Part shown: positions 16,628 to 27,181 of the stretch, one piece after another
Layout: every line of letters begins with the position of its first letter
Position numbering within the stretch: position 1 is the stretch's first letter
Source of the DNA: Urinicoccus massiliensis
GTDB lineage: Bacteria > Bacillota > Clostridia > Tissierellales > Peptoniphilaceae
Length of the DNA: 43,073 nucleotides
NCBI RefSeq assembly: GCF_900120405.1
Contig: NZ_LT635492.1
Coordinates: forward strand, 13,649 to 56,721
Direction of reading: 5' to 3'
Made by a program: the position numbers and the translations under genes
Notes under the pieces: generated by a model
Databases searched by the model: none
What the model was told of the DNA's origin: nothing
The model's input: only the letters and a program-made list of their open reading frames with translations

Positions 16628-19600
16628 ATGCAAGTAAATGATTTTAAGAATATACAAGAAGCAATAAAGTATGAAGTTTTACAAGATGAAAAAGAATATT
16701 TAAAGCTCTTAAAGGTTATAGGCAATAATCAGAAATATGATTTTTCAAGCCAACTAAGTATATATAATAAGGAACCTGAAGCTAGAGCTTGTGCGACATT
16801 TGATATGTGGAAGAAATATTTTGGTCGAGTTGTTATGAGGGGTCAAAAGGGTATTCCAATTTTAGTTGGAAGTGATGTAAACAAAAAAGTTTCATACATT
16901 TTTGATATTAGTCAGACTACATCAATGGATAGGAATATTAATGAGGTTGGCTTATGGCAGTTTGATCACGAAAACCATAACGAGGCTTTAAAGGAAATAA
17001 TAAGAGATTTTTCATTTGAAGATAGTGATTCACTCAATGAAAATATATTTTCTTTAAGTCGAATTTATGGAGATGAATACATTAATTTGGCTCTTGCTGA
17101 TTTGAGAATAGATATAGAGGATAGACTTAGTTTTGAAAAATTTATGAGAGACTCAATATCCTATGCGGTAGCTAATAGGTTTAATACATTCTATCCTATG
17201 GATATGGAAAATTTAAAAAATAATTTTTCTAGGATTAATACAATTTCTTTAGAACAGATAGGTCTTGTAATATCAAGGATTAGTGAAGATATTATAGATA
17301 GCACAATAGAAAAATCTAAGGAAATGGATCGTACTAGGCTGCTGACAGAAAGGGCCGGTGGCGACTATAATAGAGATATAGAAAATATAAATGAAGATAG
17401 AGGAGGTCAAAATGATTTATATAGACGAGATGATAGGTCAAGAAGTAGAGATGGACGAGTTTTCACAGATGGAAGCGACAGAGGAAATAGCGATGAAGAT
17501 CGAAGAGAAAACCTTGGACATGATGGAGAAGGATCTGGAATTTATGGAGAGATATCCGAATCCGACATACGCAGTTCTAAGACTGTCTTACCTAGTAGGG
17601 AGCGAGGACATGGAGAACTGGAAGAAACTTCAGGAAATGTACGAGGAGAAAACACTTTTGAACCATCTGAAAGAAATTCAGAATCAGGCAGTGGACTTTA
17701 TCAAGAGAGAGAAAGTCAAGATGATGAAAGCACAAGGATTGACAGAGAAGATGATGAGGGAGAATCCAGAAGAATACCAAGGACAGATGAACAACTTGAT
17801 AACAACAGTGAAGAGAATAGCAATCAAGGAATACGTGGAAGTGTAGAAAAGGAAATAAGCCAAGAAAAGGAAGCTGATGAAGCTTCTTTTTTTGATGGCA
17901 AAAATACTGAAAAAAGAAAAGATTACTGGATTGTAGAATTTAATGAAAACCACGAATTAGTTCCCGATTTTAGTGGGCAGATAGTAACTAAAGATTTAAT
18001 TAATGTCCTAAGACAAAAGGATATTGATGTTAAAGACCATAATCAAACTCTTGGAGAAAATGAATTTGGAGAAATGACTGATGATTATATCGGATATTTC
18101 AAATTCTATTTTGACCACTATTTAGACGGCGAAGTTGTCGAACACTATAGGATTGACCTTGGTGATGGTGAAGAAGTAAATGAGCGTGAATTTTCATATT
18201 TAGAAGAACAAGTTGCAATAAGCGAGGAAAAATCTTTACAAGAAGAAGTTAAGGAAAAGATAGAGCCTAAATTTAAGATAGGTGATCAGGTTAGATATAA
18301 AGATAAGGACTTTACCATTACAGACTTTGATGAACTAAGTGGAGGACTTAAAACTGTCACTATCAGAGATAATATGGAATATATGGGAGGTATGATTAGG
18401 GGTTCGGAAGTAATTCCATATAGAAACGATTCATACCTTGAAGAAATCTTTGAAAATCTAAGTCAAACATCAGAAAAACTAGCAGTAAAAGTTGGTAAGG
18501 AATTTATTTTAGAAGATGAGAATACCTTTGATGGAATTAACTTAATTGAAACTGGAACTAAGGTAGAAGTTAATGGAGAAGAATTTCCCTTATATAAGGG
18601 TGAAACATTTGAAGAAAGTAGCAAGATTGATGACCTTTTAGATAGTGGAAATTATGAGATATACAAATTATCTGAGCATGAAAATCAAATTGAAAGACAA
18701 GTAGAGCAAGAAAGCTTTATAGATAACCACAATTTTGAAATTGACCAAATGATGGATAGGTATAATGTCCCAAGACAAGCAGCCGAAAATTTATTGAGGG
18801 GAAAAGAAGATTTGAAGAATCTAGGCTATGAACCTAATAAGGAAAGACTAAGTTTTGCTAGAAATTATGATTTAAAAAATCATATCTACTCAGAATACCT
18901 AACACCATCAGAAAGGCTAGATAAAAATATAAAAGCTATTAAGATGCTCAAAAGACTTGAAAATGAAAATAGGAGTCCAAGAGAGTATGAACAAGCCTAT
19001 CTTGCTGACTATCTAGGTTGGGGTGGTCTTGCCGATGTCTTTGATGAAGAAAAAGGAGGGCAATGGCTTGAAGCAAGAAATATTTTAAAAGAAAATTTAA
19101 CAAATGATGAGTATTTGAATGCTAAAGAGTCTACCTTAACATCCTTTTATACACCTAGAGAGGTAATGGATGGAATATATAAGACTCTAACAGATATGGG
19201 TTTTAAGACTGGGAATATCCTTGAACCATCTGCAGGGGTCGGTAATTTTATTGGTAATATGCCAAGTGAAATACAAGGCTCTAAAGTATATGGAGTAGAA
19301 AAAGATAGTCTAAGCGGAAGAATAGCAAGAGAGCTTTATCCTGAAGCTAATATTCAAATTAAAGGTTTTGAAGAAACAAACTTCTCAAATAACTTTTTTG
19401 ATTTAGTTATAGGAAATGTACCCTTTGGAGATTTTAAAGTTAACGATCGTGAATATAACAGAAATAATTTTCTGATTCACGATTATTTTTTTGCAAAGTC
19501 AATAGATAAGGTTAGGAATGGAGGAATTATTGCCTTCATAACATCATCTGGAACTATGGATAAAAAAGATGAATCTGTTAGAAAATATATTAATGCAAGA

Positions 19601-22600
19601 TGTGAGTTTTTAGGAGCTATGAGGCTACCTAATACAACATTTAAAGGACTTGCTGGTACAGAAGTTACTTCAGATATTATTTTCTTAAAGAAGAGAGATT
19701 CAGTTATAGAAAGAGATGACGATTGGATTCATCTAGCAATTGATAAAAAGGGTTTAACCTATAATAAATACTTTGTAGATAATCCTCAAATGGTACTAGG
19801 GGATATGAAAGAAGTATCTGGAAGATTTGGCAATACTATTACTTGTGATGAAAGAGAAGACGTAAATTTAAAAGATTTAATGGATCTTGCAAGTAAGGAA
19901 ATATCTTCAAATTCAAAATATGAAGAGGTCGAACTATTGGAAGATGAAGAATTAAGTCTTCCAGCAACAGATGATGTTAAGAATTTTTCCTATACCATTA
20001 TTGATGAAGAGGTCTACCTAAGAGAAAACTCAGTCTTAATTAAGCAGAATATATCAGATAAAAATAAAGAAAAAATAAAAGATTATCTTGATGTAATGAA
20101 TGCTTTAAAAGATGTAATAGAAAAGCAAAAGGAAGATTTTTCAGACGAAGAAATAAAAGAATCACAAGCAAAGTTAAATGAAGTCTATGATAACTTTTCA
20201 AAGAAACATGGCTTTATTAACTCCTTATCAAACACTAGAGCCTTAAAGGAAGACTCAAACTTTCCTTTGGTATCATCAATAGAAATACTTGATGATGAGG
20301 ATAATTTCAAAGCTAAGAGTGATATATTCTCAAAAAGAACAATCACAAAGGCAAAAGTAGTAGACCATGTAGACACTTCCCTTGAAGCTTTAGTCTTATC
20401 AGTTTCACAAAAAGGATATGTAGATTTTGAATATATGGAATCTATCACAAGTAAAGATAGGAACACCTTAATTGGTGAGCTTGAGGGCGAGATATTTTTA
20501 GATATTAAGGATACAGACCTAATAAATAACAGAATGCCCTTTGAGAACTTTGACAATGACGATTCATTTCATTTTTCATATGTATCGGCTGATGAATATT
20601 TAAGTGGTAATATCAGAGAAAAGATTGGCTACCTCAATTCATATATCGGAGAAATTGAAAATGTAATAGATTTAGCACCTTCTGAAAAGAAAGATACACT
20701 ATTAAACGAGTTAGGCAAACTCAAATATCAAAGAGAAAAATTACAAGAAGTTATGCCTGAAGAACTTACTGCTTCTGATATAAATGTAAGGTTAGGAGCA
20801 ACCTGGATACCTCAAAAAGATATAGAAGACTTTACTTTTAACCTTTTAAAAACACCAGGTTATGATAGGTGGAATATAAATGTTAGGTTCTCGCCACACT
20901 CAAGTGAATGGAATATTGAGGGTAAAAGTGTTGACTCGACTAATGACCTTGCTAACATGACTTATGGTACAAGTAGAGTAAATGCCTATAAGCTAATTGA
21001 AAATGCTCTTAATCTAAAAGATACAAAAGTATTTGACCAAATAATAAATGATGATGGGTCTAAGACTTCTGTATTAAACAAAAAAGAAACTATGCTAGCA
21101 AGTCAAAAGCAAGAGCTGATTAAAGAAGAATTTAAGAATTGGATATTTGAAGATCCTGATAGAAGATATAGGCTAGAAAAGATTTATAATGAAAAATTCA
21201 ATTCAATTAGAAATAGAGAATTTGATGGTTCTAACTTAACTTTTGATGGAATGAATACTGAAATTAGACTTCGAGAACATCAAAAAAATGCAATAGCTAG
21301 GACTCTTTATGGTGGAAATACACTACTTGCCCATGTAGTAGGAGCAGGAAAAACTTTTGAAATGGTAGCTTCTGCTATGGAATCTAAAAAGTTAGGACTT
21401 GCAAGTAAGTCATTATTTGTAGTTCCTAACCATCTAACCACTCAAATTGGTAGAGAGTTTATGCAGTTATATCCGTCAGCAAATATTATGGTGGCAGATA
21501 AAAAAGACTTTCAACCAAAAAATAGGAAAAGATTTATTGGTAGGATTGCAACAGGAGAATATGACGCAGTTATCATAGGACACTCTCAATTTGAAAAAAT
21601 ACCGATGTCTAAGGAATACCAGGTAAGGCATATACAAGACCAAATAGATGATATAGTTTCCTTTATCGATGAGAACAAAAGAAATAGAGGAGAAAATTTC
21701 ACAGTAAAACAACTAGAAAAGACAAAGAAAAAACTCATGGTAAGACTGGAAAAACTAAATGATGACTTTAAAAAGGATGATGTAATAACTTTTGAAGAGC
21801 TGGGAGTAGATAAGTTATTTATAGACGAAGCTCATAATTACAAAAACTTATTCTTGCATACAAAGATGAGAAATGTTGCGGGTATCGGTCAGAGTGAAGC
21901 CTTTAAGTCTTCAGATATGTATATGAAATGTAGGTATATGGACGAAATGACAGATGGCAAGGGAGTTGTTTTTGCTACTGGTACACCAATATCAAATTCA
22001 ATGACAGAGCTTTATACCATGCAAAGATACCTTCAGTATGACGATTTAAAGGCAAGAGGATTAGAACATTTTGACGCTTGGGCTTCTACTTTTGGAGAAA
22101 CAGAAAATACCTTTGAATTATCTCCAGAAGGCACTGGTTATAGGCAAAAGACAAGATTTTCAAAGTTTTATAACTTGCCAGAGTTGATGTCTATGTTTAA
22201 AGAAGTAGCAGATATAAAGACTTCAGATATGTTAAATTTGCCAGTACCAGAAGCAAACTTCGAAGTTATTAAAACAAAACCTACTGAGGAACAAAAAGAA
22301 ATATTAGAAGCTATTTCAGAAAGAGCTGACGCAGTTAGAAATAACCAAGTAGAGCCAACAGAAGATAATATGCTAAAGATTACAAATGATGGTAAAAAAC
22401 TTGCCCTTGACCAGAGATTAATAAATCCACTACTTCCAGATGATCCTAATTCAAAGGTTAATGTATGCGTTAAAAATATCTTTTCTATCTGGGATAAGAC
22501 AAAAGAAAAATCATCGACTCAATTAGTGTTTTCAGATATGTCTACACCAAAAGGAGATGGAGAATTTAATATCTATGATGATATTAGAAATAAGCTAGTG

Positions 22601-24271
22601 AATATGGGAATACCTAAAGAAGAAATAGCCTTTATCCACGAAGCAGATACAGACAAACAAAAAGATGAATTGTTCTCTAAAGTAAGAAGAGGAGAAGTAA
22701 GAGTCTTATTAGGATCGACTCAAAAAATGGGAGCAGGTACAAATGTACAAAATAAACTAATAGCCTTACACGATTTAGACGTCCCATGGAGACCGTCTGA
22801 CCTAGAGCAAAGAAGTGGTAGAATTGTTCGTCAAGGTAATGAAAATGATAAGGTAAATATCTTTAGATATGTCACAGAAAATACCTTTGATGCTTATTTG
22901 TGGCAGACGATAGAGAATAAGCAAAAATTCATTTCTCAAATTATGACTTCAAAAACTCCAGTAAGAGTTGCAGAAGATGTTGATGAAGCAAGCCTATCTT
23001 ATTCAGAAATTAAGGCTTTAGCTACTGGCAATCCTCTGATTAAAGAAAAGATGGACTTAGATAACGAAGTTACAAAACTAAAAATGCTTGAAGCAAACTA
23101 CAAGTCTAATAAATACAAGCTCGAAGATAAGGTAAATAAAATTTATCCCCAAAGTATTTTAAAAACTGAAATGGAAATACAAGCAGTTAAAGAAGATATT
23201 GCAAGTGTTGAGAAATTAGGAGAAGGAGATAACAAATTTACTTCAATTAGTCTTGGAGAAAATATAATTTTAGATAAGAAAGAAGCTGGAGAGAAGCTAT
23301 TAGAAGAAATAAAAAAGGTAAAGATAAATGATAGCAAGGTTATTGGTAAATATAGAAATTTAGATTTACAAGTTTCATATAACTTTATGACTAATACTCA
23401 CGCCTTTAAACTTCTAGGAAAAGCAGAATACTTTGGAGAGTTTTCAAACTCTACTGATGGTAATATAACAAGGCTTGATAATGCAATTGAAAAAATGCCT
23501 GCAAGACTTGAAAGGTTGAATCAAAACCTTGAAAACTATAAAGAATCTTTAGAAAATGCCAAAGTAGAATTAACTAAACCATTTGAAAAAGCAGATGAGT
23601 TAAGGGATAAGACACTAAGACTAGCTGAGATTAATAAACTTTTAGATATGGGAGAAGTAGAAGAATTAGAAAACCAATCACCATTATTAGAAGATTTAAA
23701 GAGGGCGATAGTTGATTATTCTAACTATGAGTTTTCAGAATCTAATAGCTATGAAGATTTTGACAAACTATACCCTGATTTAAGCCATATAGGACTTGCC
23801 TATACAGAAACACCAGATGGTAAGCACTCTATTCAATATGAGGTAAATTTGGAAGAAAAAACATGGACTCAGTATGTAGATAATGTAGCTATTAGAACAG
23901 AATCTTTTGTAGAAGAAGATATATCTAGCTCACAAGCTCTTAAAGATATGACTGAAGCCATAAAGATGTCAAGTTTTGATGATCTGGTATCAGTAGATGA
24001 AGAAGATTTAAAACAAGCACTAGGACTAGAAATAGATGATGATGGAAACTTCTATGATCCACTGGCAAAAGATCTTGATAATGATGGAATACCAGATAGG
24101 TATGACAATGATTTTAAAGATAGTGATTACTTTGAATCAACCTATGATGTAGAGGATAATCTTCACGCAAGGGAAGAGAAGCCATCGATATTGGGACAAA
24201 TATCGAAATTCAAATCAGAAGAAGAAAAAGATAAAAATCAAGAAAAAAGTGAAAAAGGACAAGAAAGATAG
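16628..24271 (+). CDS. Giant ICE protein: ArdC-like N-terminus, N6-methylase-like domain and SF2/SNF2-type helicase
   Basis: 2547 residues, normal for the giant helicase/methylase proteins of Firmicutes ICEs. In order: an ArdC-like N-terminal domain (about 10-90, [20 protein letters not shown]); a Ser/Arg/Asp/Glu-rich linker (about 245-420) that also encodes a nested gene in another frame; a methylase-like domain with [13 protein letters not shown] and a degenerate NPPY motif NVPF (Asn930); then a helicase with Walker A VVGAGKT (Lys1575), DEAH at 1733-1736, GTPISNS, and [11 protein letters not shown] near 2060. The C-terminus carries a [14 protein letters not shown] acidic motif and a SILGQI tail. 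It has AGAAGGAGG before the ATG. It probably unwinds or protects element DNA during transfer. Whether the methylase is active is doubtful given NVPF. Confidence 0.88.
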   Translation: MQVNDFKNIQEAIKYEVLQDEKEYLKLLKVIGNNQKYDFSSQLSIYNKEPEARACATFDMWKKYFGRVVMRGQKGIPILVGSDVNKKVSYIFDISQTTSMDRNINEVGLWQFDHENHNEALKEIIRDFSFEDSDSLNENIFSLSRIYGDEYINLALADLRIDIEDRLSFEKFMRDSISYAVANRFNTFYPMDMENLKNNFSRINTISLEQIGLVISRISEDIIDSTIEKSKEMDRTRLLTERAGGDYNRDIENINEDRGGQNDLYRRDDRSRSRDGRVFTDGSDRGNSDEDRRENLGHDGEGSGIYGEISESDIRSSKTVLPSRERGHGELEETSGNVRGENTFEPSERNSESGSGLYQERESQDDESTRIDREDDEGESRRIPRTDEQLDNNSEENSNQGIRGSVEKEISQEKEADEASFFDGKNTEKRKDYWIVEFNENHELVPDFSGQIVTKDLINVLRQKDIDVKDHNQTLGENEFGEMTDDYIGYFKFYFDHYLDGEVVEHYRIDLGDGEEVNEREFSYLEEQVAISEEKSLQEEVKEKIEPKFKIGDQVRYKDKDFTITDFDELSGGLKTVTIRDNMEYMGGMIRGSEVIPYRNDSYLEEIFENLSQTSEKLAVKVGKEFILEDENTFDGINLIETGTKVEVNGEEFPLYKGETFEESSKIDDLLDSGNYEIYKLSEHENQIERQVEQESFIDNHNFEIDQMMDRYNVPRQAAENLLRGKEDLKNLGYEPNKERLSFARNYDLKNHIYSEYLTPSERLDKNIKAIKMLKRLENENRSPREYEQAYLADYLGWGGLADVFDEEKGGQWLEARNILKENLTNDEYLNAKESTLTSFYTPREVMDGIYKTLTDMGFKTGNILEPSAGVGNFIGNMPSEIQGSKVYGVEKDSLSGRIARELYPEANIQIKGFEETNFSNNFFDLVIGNVPFGDFKVNDREYNRNNFLIHDYFFAKSIDKVRNGGIIAFITSSGTMDKKDESVRKYINARCEFLGAMRLPNTTFKGLAGTEVTSDIIFLKKRDSVIERDDDWIHLAIDKKGLTYNKYFVDNPQMVLGDMKEVSGRFGNTITCDEREDVNLKDLMDLASKEISSNSKYEEVELLEDEELSLPATDDVKNFSYTIIDEEVYLRENSVLIKQNISDKNKEKIKDYLDVMNALKDVIEKQKEDFSDEEIKESQAKLNEVYDNFSKKHGFINSLSNTRALKEDSNFPLVSSIEILDDEDNFKAKSDIFSKRTITKAKVVDHVDTSLEALVLSVSQKGYVDFEYMESITSKDRNTLIGELEGEIFLDIKDTDLINNRMPFENFDNDDSFHFSYVSADEYLSGNIREKIGYLNSYIGEIENVIDLAPSEKKDTLLNELGKLKYQREKLQEVMPEELTASDINVRLGATWIPQKDIEDFTFNLLKTPGYDRWNINVRFSPHSSEWNIEGKSVDSTNDLANMTYGTSRVNAYKLIENALNLKDTKVFDQIINDDGSKTSVLNKKETMLASQKQELIKEEFKNWIFEDPDRRYRLEKIYNEKFNSIRNREFDGSNLTFDGMNTEIRLREHQKNAIARTLYGGNTLLAHVVGAGKTFEMVASAMESKKLGLASKSLFVVPNHLTTQIGREFMQLYPSANIMVADKKDFQPKNRKRFIGRIATGEYDAVIIGHSQFEKIPMSKEYQVRHIQDQIDDIVSFIDENKRNRGENFTVKQLEKTKKKLMVRLEKLNDDFKKDDVITFEELGVDKLFIDEAHNYKNLFLHTKMRNVAGIGQSEAFKSSDMYMKCRYMDEMTDGKGVVFATGTPISNSMTELYTMQRYLQYDDLKARGLEHFDAWASTFGETENTFELSPEGTGYRQKTRFSKFYNLPELMSMFKEVADIKTSDMLNLPVPEANFEVIKTKPTEEQKEILEAISERADAVRNNQVEPTEDNMLKITNDGKKLALDQRLINPLLPDDPNSKVNVCVKNIFSIWDKTKEKSSTQLVFSDMSTPKGDGEFNIYDDIRNKLVNMGIPKEEIAFIHEADTDKQKDELFSKVRRGEVRVLLGSTQKMGAGTNVQNKLIALHDLDVPWRPSDLEQRSGRIVRQGNENDKVNIFRYVTENTFDAYLWQTIENKQKFISQIMTSKTPVRVAEDVDEASLSYSEIKALATGNPLIKEKMDLDNEVTKLKMLEANYKSNKYKLEDKVNKIYPQSILKTEMEIQAVKEDIASVEKLGEGDNKFTSISLGENIILDKKEAGEKLLEEIKKVKINDSKVIGKYRNLDLQVSYNFMTNTHAFKLLGKAEYFGEFSNSTDGNITRLDNAIEKMPARLERLNQNLENYKESLENAKVELTKPFEKADELRDKTLRLAEINKLLDMGEVEELENQSPLLEDLKRAIVDYSNYEFSESNSYEDFDKLYPDLSHIGLAYTETPDGKHSIQYEVNLEEKTWTQYVDNVAIRTESFVEEDISSSQALKDMTEAIKMSSFDDLVSVDEEDLKQALGLEIDDDGNFYDPLAKDLDNDGIPDRYDNDFKDSDYFESTYDVEDNLHAREEKPSILGQISKFKSEEEKDKNQEKSEKGQER
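17412..17846 (+). CDS. TnpV-like protein nested out of frame inside the helicase gene
   Basis: A 144-residue frame lies wholly inside the helicase gene, read +1 to it. AGAGGAGG (17399-17406) stands 5 bases before the ATG, as strong a ribosome binding site as any in the window. The product is not low-complexity: it has [16 protein letters not shown], then [16 protein letters not shown], a [15 protein letters not shown] stretch and [18 protein letters not shown]. This order resembles the TnpV family of transposon proteins (a leucine-rich helix, 'A...GVTE...', then 'MN...AEEI...E'). The helicase frame here is a disordered Arg/Asp/Glu/Ser/Gly linker, as expected where a second frame is under selection. 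TnpV function is unknown. The alternative is a chance open frame, which the ribosome binding site makes less likely. Confidence 0.62.
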   Translation: MIYIDEMIGQEVEMDEFSQMEATEEIAMKIEEKTLDMMEKDLEFMERYPNPTYAVLRLSYLVGSEDMENWKKLQEMYEEKTLLNHLKEIQNQAVDFIKREKVKMMKAQGLTEKMMRENPEEYQGQMNNLITTVKRIAIKEYVEV

Positions 24272-24314
24272 AGGAGGGCGAAAGGCTCTCCTTATTTAGT
24301 ACAAGGAGGAAAAT

Positions 24315-24971
24315 ATGGAATACAAAGATATTAGAGAAAACTTAGAAGAAATGATGAATGATAACTACAAGGACTTTATAAAAGCACTTGTGAGCATAGA
24401 AAAAGGTGTTACTGATGAAAAGGCACTTGAAGAAGTCTATGTTTTATTTATGATCAAAGACACAACAGGTCTATTAAATGATGACTTTGACTATATGATT
24501 GATGATATGAAAGAACAAGGTAAGATTGTTGAAAATACCAATGAACTTGAAGAAAAAGACGACCTCATAAATCTCGTTGGTAATATAGTTGGAAAAGTAG
24601 AAAATCTTGAAAGAGAAAATGCTAATGGAGAAAAGTTTAAAGTAAGTAATTTTACTCTTGTTTCAAAAGATGATAATGGTAATAAAGTTTATACCAATTG
24701 TTCAGCCTATGGAGATAAGACAAAAGATTTAGAGAACCTAAAACAAGGAGATTTCGTTAAAATCTTTGGACAAGTAAAAACAAGCATTGATAACAACGGA
24801 AAGGAACATAAAAATGTTCGTATTTTCTCTTCTAAGCTCTTAAAAGCAAAAGAGCAAGTAAAGAGTCAATACAAGGATAGAAAGTCAATATTAGGGCAAA
24901 TAAAAAGCTTTAAGACAGATGACAAAGCTAAGTCAAATAAGAAAGACCATAGCAAAGGTACAGAGAGATAA
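24315..24971 (+). CDS. OB-fold, SSB-like protein with ICE-type C-terminal tail
   Basis: 218 residues. Residues about 85-180 look like a single-stranded-DNA-binding OB fold: LVGNIVGKVE, VSNFTLVSKDDNGNKVYTN, a CSAYGDKTKDL step, and QGDFVKIFGQVKTSID then NVRIFSSKLLKAKE. The N-terminal 80 residues are helical and acidic and I do not recognise them. The last 29 residues (SILGQI, then FK, ending KGTER) match the tail of the upstream helicase position by position. An AAGGAGG site precedes the ATG. It probably coats or delivers single-stranded DNA during transfer. A decayed copy of its 3' half lies at 27222-27398. It is followed by a textbook UUCG-loop terminator that ends the DNA-processing operon. 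Confidence 0.72.
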   Translation: MEYKDIRENLEEMMNDNYKDFIKALVSIEKGVTDEKALEEVYVLFMIKDTTGLLNDDFDYMIDDMKEQGKIVENTNELEEKDDLINLVGNIVGKVENLERENANGEKFKVSNFTLVSKDDNGNKVYTNCSAYGDKTKDLENLKQGDFVKIFGQVKTSIDNNGKEHKNVRIFSSKLLKAKEQVKSQYKDRKSILGQIKSFKTDDKAKSNKKDHSKGTER

Positions 24972-24976
24972 ATATC

Positions 24977-25005
24977 GGCAGTCTTCGGACTGCCTTTATT
25001 TTTTT
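24977..25005 (+). terminator. Rho-independent terminator with UUCG loop
   Basis: A perfect 7-bp stem GGCAGTC/GACTGCC closed by a TTCG tetraloop (24977-24994) is followed by a T-rich tract. It starts five bases after the stop of the OB-fold gene and closes the DNA-processing operon. Confidence 0.9.
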
Positions 25006-25039
25006 GTCATATGTAAATAGATTGTATAATGGTGCTATA

Positions 25040-25490
25040 TGTGGAGATTGTAGTATTGATGTATAGATAATAAGATAACAGATTATAAAAGTGGGATTGC
25101 ACTCAGTAAAATTGAAACAGTCTTAACTGAGAAAAATATTGGATATGACGGAGACTTATAAATCGCTCTTATTCCAGAACTTTTAGAACTAATGTTTTGA
25201 CGGAAAAATCGGATTCTACAAAGTTCTAAATGAGTCTTAAAATTCTGCCTCAAATAATTGAATTATGGGGACTAAACATAAAGTCAGAAGAATTCCCTAA
25301 AAAAGCAAGACTAACAGAAAGACCAACTACTACACCATTGCTTCTATTAAGGACAGTGGAGCTTGGTCTTTCTATATCTGACTGATCCCTACTAACAATT
25401 GGACTTGTAAATGATATGTTCACAGAAAAGAATAATGATGAATACAAATATAAGGAATTGGCTACACAAGAAGACTTTGATAAGTTTTAA
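25040..25490 (+). pseudogene. Decayed coding region, origin unknown
   Basis: About 450 bases with coding-like patches in shifting frames and many stops. The best patch is 25365-25490: it reads GLSISD, a TGA, then SLLTIGLVNDMFTEKNNDEY and ends KELATQEDFDKF before TAA, so a single TGG-to-TGA change would restore 41 codons. An earlier patch (25098-25150) reads IALSKIETVLTEKNIGYDGDL. The last patch has the flavour of small phage structural or tail-assembly proteins, but I cannot name the family. No start codon with a ribosome binding site is intact. I take it as the remains of an older insertion beside the operon end. Confidence 0.45.
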
Positions 25491-25506
25491 GTCATTACGA
25501 ATGATA

Positions 25507-25535
25507 TTGACAAACTATAATTATTGTTTTATAAT
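25507..25535 (+). promoter_or_regulatory. Consensus sigma-A promoter for the lipoprotein/DUF2975/HTH cassette
   Basis: TTGACA (25507-25512) and TATAAT (25530-25535) are both perfect and are separated by exactly 17 bases. The lipoprotein ATG lies 51 bases after the -10 box. Confidence 0.8.
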
Positions 25536-25568
25536 AATAATCAAAGATAATTATCGTTTTACAATAAT
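25518..25568 (+). repeat. Tandem 21-bp repeat, candidate operator
   Basis: Two copies of TAATTATYGTTTTAYAATAAT (25518-25538 and 25548-25568) differ at two positions and start 30 bases apart. The first overlaps the -10 box and the second covers the expected transcription start and leader. A 30-bp (about three helical turns) spacing puts both on one DNA face. The HTH protein encoded third in the operon is an obvious candidate binder; this is inference. Confidence 0.5.
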
Positions 25569-25586
25569 GCAATGGGGAGGATTATC

Positions 25587-26057
25587 ATGAGAAAAAGATT
25601 TTTAATAATGGCTATTTTTATTGTTTTTTCTATAGTTTTAACTTCTTGTAGTCCAAATACTACAACAGAACAAACAAGTAATAAAAAAGAAGAAAAGATT
25701 GAAATATTTGATTCTAACAATAAAAAAATTGTTGAAACAGAAGAACAAGAAGTTTTAGACTACTTTGGCAATTTAACAGGAATGAGCGTAGCAAATATTA
25801 ATGATAAAAACTTCGACGATTATTTTAAAGAAATACCAGATGATGCAATAGAGTCTTACCACTTCTTATTAACCAGCAAGAGAGAGGATAAAAAAGCTAC
25901 AAAGATAGATTTCTATATTTATGAAAATTATCCATATATTACAATGGAGGGAATGCCCTTGCTGCCTTCTTCATTAACCTGGGAACTTTCTAAAGAAGAT
26001 TTAAATTATTTGAAGGATAGAGTACAAGAATGGAAAGATGTAGATGATAATAGATAA
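25587..26057 (+). CDS. Putative lipoprotein
   Basis: A 156-residue protein starting at the ATG at 25587, with GGGGAGG six bases before it. The first 21 residues are a lipoprotein signal (MRKRFLIMAIFIVFSIVLTSC) with lipobox LTSC, so the mature protein should be lipid-anchored outside the membrane. A Thr/Asn/Lys-rich linker follows, then a compact acidic and aromatic domain (NLTGMSVANINDKNFDDYF, later MPLLPSSLTWELSKEDL). I recognise no family. It is the first gene of a three-gene cassette with a DUF2975 membrane protein and an HTH regulator, 22 bases upstream of the former. Confidence 0.7.
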   Translation: MRKRFLIMAIFIVFSIVLTSCSPNTTTEQTSNKKEEKIEIFDSNNKKIVETEEQEVLDYFGNLTGMSVANINDKNFDDYFKEIPDDAIESYHFLLTSKREDKKATKIDFYIYENYPYITMEGMPLLPSSLTWELSKEDLNYLKDRVQEWKDVDDNR

Positions 26058-26079
26058 ACGAAAGTGTTGAGGAGAAGTT

Positions 26080-26601
26080 ATGAAGAGTTTTATTTTTAAA
26101 ATAGCGATTATATTATCTAAGGGTTTAAGATATATTTCATATTTAGGAGCAGGTTTTACCTTACTTGGAAGTGTATTAACTCTGATTTTTAAAGATGATG
26201 TAATACAAGTAGTTGAATCTCATCAATTTAATCTACAAGAGGTTTCACTTCCTTTTATTATTTATTCATGCCTGAGTGCTCTTATGATATTCGTTGTAGT
26301 TGGTTTCTCATTGGATAAATTCGAGAAGATTTTAGTGAATTTAGAGAATAAAGATTATTTTTCAGACTTAAATTCAAAATATTCGAGAGATATATTAATA
26401 GCACTTATAGTTCTGACGATTTGTCAAATTATTTCTAAGCTAGTTTTCAATTATCTTAAAGTGGACAATATTAGCAGTGTTTTTAATTTAACTATTAAGG
26501 ATTATTTAACGAATATAATTTTGATGGTTATAGTATTTTCATCAATGATTATATTTGATACAGGAAAATCCTTAAAAGAAGATTCGGAAAGTATAATTTG
26601 A
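26080..26601 (+). CDS. DUF2975 family membrane protein
   Basis: 173 residues with four hydrophobic segments (about 18-37, 58-78, 108-127 and 145-163). The layout, the F-E-K-I step after helix 2 (VVGFSLDKFEKILVNLENKDYF) and the linkage to a small Cro/C1-type HTH protein fit DUF2975 proteins, such as the YozF/YozG-type pairs. Function of the family is not established. The stop overlaps the TTG start of the HTH gene by three bases, so the two are translationally coupled. Confidence 0.75.
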   Translation: MKSFIFKIAIILSKGLRYISYLGAGFTLLGSVLTLIFKDDVIQVVESHQFNLQEVSLPFIIYSCLSALMIFVVVGFSLDKFEKILVNLENKDYFSDLNSKYSRDILIALIVLTICQIISKLVFNYLKVDNISSVFNLTIKDYLTNIILMVIVFSSMIIFDTGKSLKEDSESII

Positions 26602-26828
26602 AAATGAAAGACCAAATAATTATAAATCTAGATCAAGTGTTAAAAAAGAAAAATATGACATCGAAAGAGCTTGCAGCAAGGATAGGGATAACCGAAGCAA
26701 ATTTATCAATATTAAAAACTGGAAAAGCCAAAGGTATAAGGTTTAACACTTTAGCGAGCATCTGTAAGGAGCTTGATTGTCAACCAGGTGATTTACTTGA
26801 GTATGATAATGAAGAATATCAACAGTAA
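26598..26828 (+). CDS. Small Cro/C1-type HTH regulator (YozG-like)
   Basis: A 76-residue protein that is little more than a helix-turn-helix: IINLDQVLKKKNMTSKELAA, then GITEANLSILKTGKAKGIRF and LASICKELDCQPGDLLEY. This is the compact XRE form that accompanies DUF2975 genes. The start is either TTG 26598, overlapping the upstream stop, or ATG 26604. Neither has a strong ribosome binding site, so coupling to the membrane gene is likely. It may act on the tandem repeat in the cassette promoter. Confidence 0.85.
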   Translation: MKMKDQIIINLDQVLKKKNMTSKELAARIGITEANLSILKTGKAKGIRFNTLASICKELDCQPGDLLEYDNEEYQQ

Positions 26829-26858
26829 AATTAATGTATAAAGTATAATGACAGTGTA

Positions 26859-26887
26859 TTGACTACGCACAAATTTAGTTATATAAT
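26859..26887 (+). promoter_or_regulatory. Promoter of the RelB/DinJ antitoxin
   Basis: TTGACT (26859-26864) and TATAAT (26882-26887) have a 17-base spacer. The antitoxin ATG follows 21 bases after the -10 box, behind an AAAGGAG site. Confidence 0.7.
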
Positions 26888-26908
26888 AAGGTCAAAGGAG
26901 ATGGGGAA

Positions 26909-27181
26909 ATGGCTACAACAAATTTGAATATACGAACAGATAAAGAAATAAAAGAAGCTGCCGAAAAAATCTACTCCAGTCTAGGCTTAAATATGACTAC
27001 TGCCATTAACATGTTTTTAAGGGCGAGTATTAGAGAAAGTGGCATTCCTTTTGATTTAAAACTTAATGTTCCAAGTGATGAAACTATAAAAGCGATTGAA
27101 GAAGGAAGAATGATAGCTAAAGATACGAATGTGAAATCCTATGACAATATGGATGACTTGAGGAAAGCCCTTGAAGTATAA
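26909..27181 (+). CDS. RelB/DinJ family antitoxin (toxin lost)
   Basis: The 90-residue protein has the DinJ/RelB ribbon-helix-helix start NLNIRTDKEIKEAAEKIYSS, then LGLNMTTAINMFLRASIRESGIPF, and a C-terminal toxin-neutralising tail (ETIKAIEEGRMIAKD, ending DDLRKALEV). It would repress its own promoter and hold a YafQ/RelE-type mRNA interferase. The toxin reading frame that should follow is reduced to a ~20-codon stump, so this is an orphan antitoxin. It could still neutralise chromosomal toxins of the same family. Confidence 0.9.
   Translation: MATTNLNIRTDKEIKEAAEKIYSSLGLNMTTAINMFLRASIRESGIPFDLKLNVPSDETIKAIEEGRMIAKDTNVKSYDNMDDLRKALEV

Noticed and set aside
17592-17953. Minus-strand open frames over the nested TnpV-like region
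   Set aside because: No start signals, and the composition mirrors the charged plus-strand codons.
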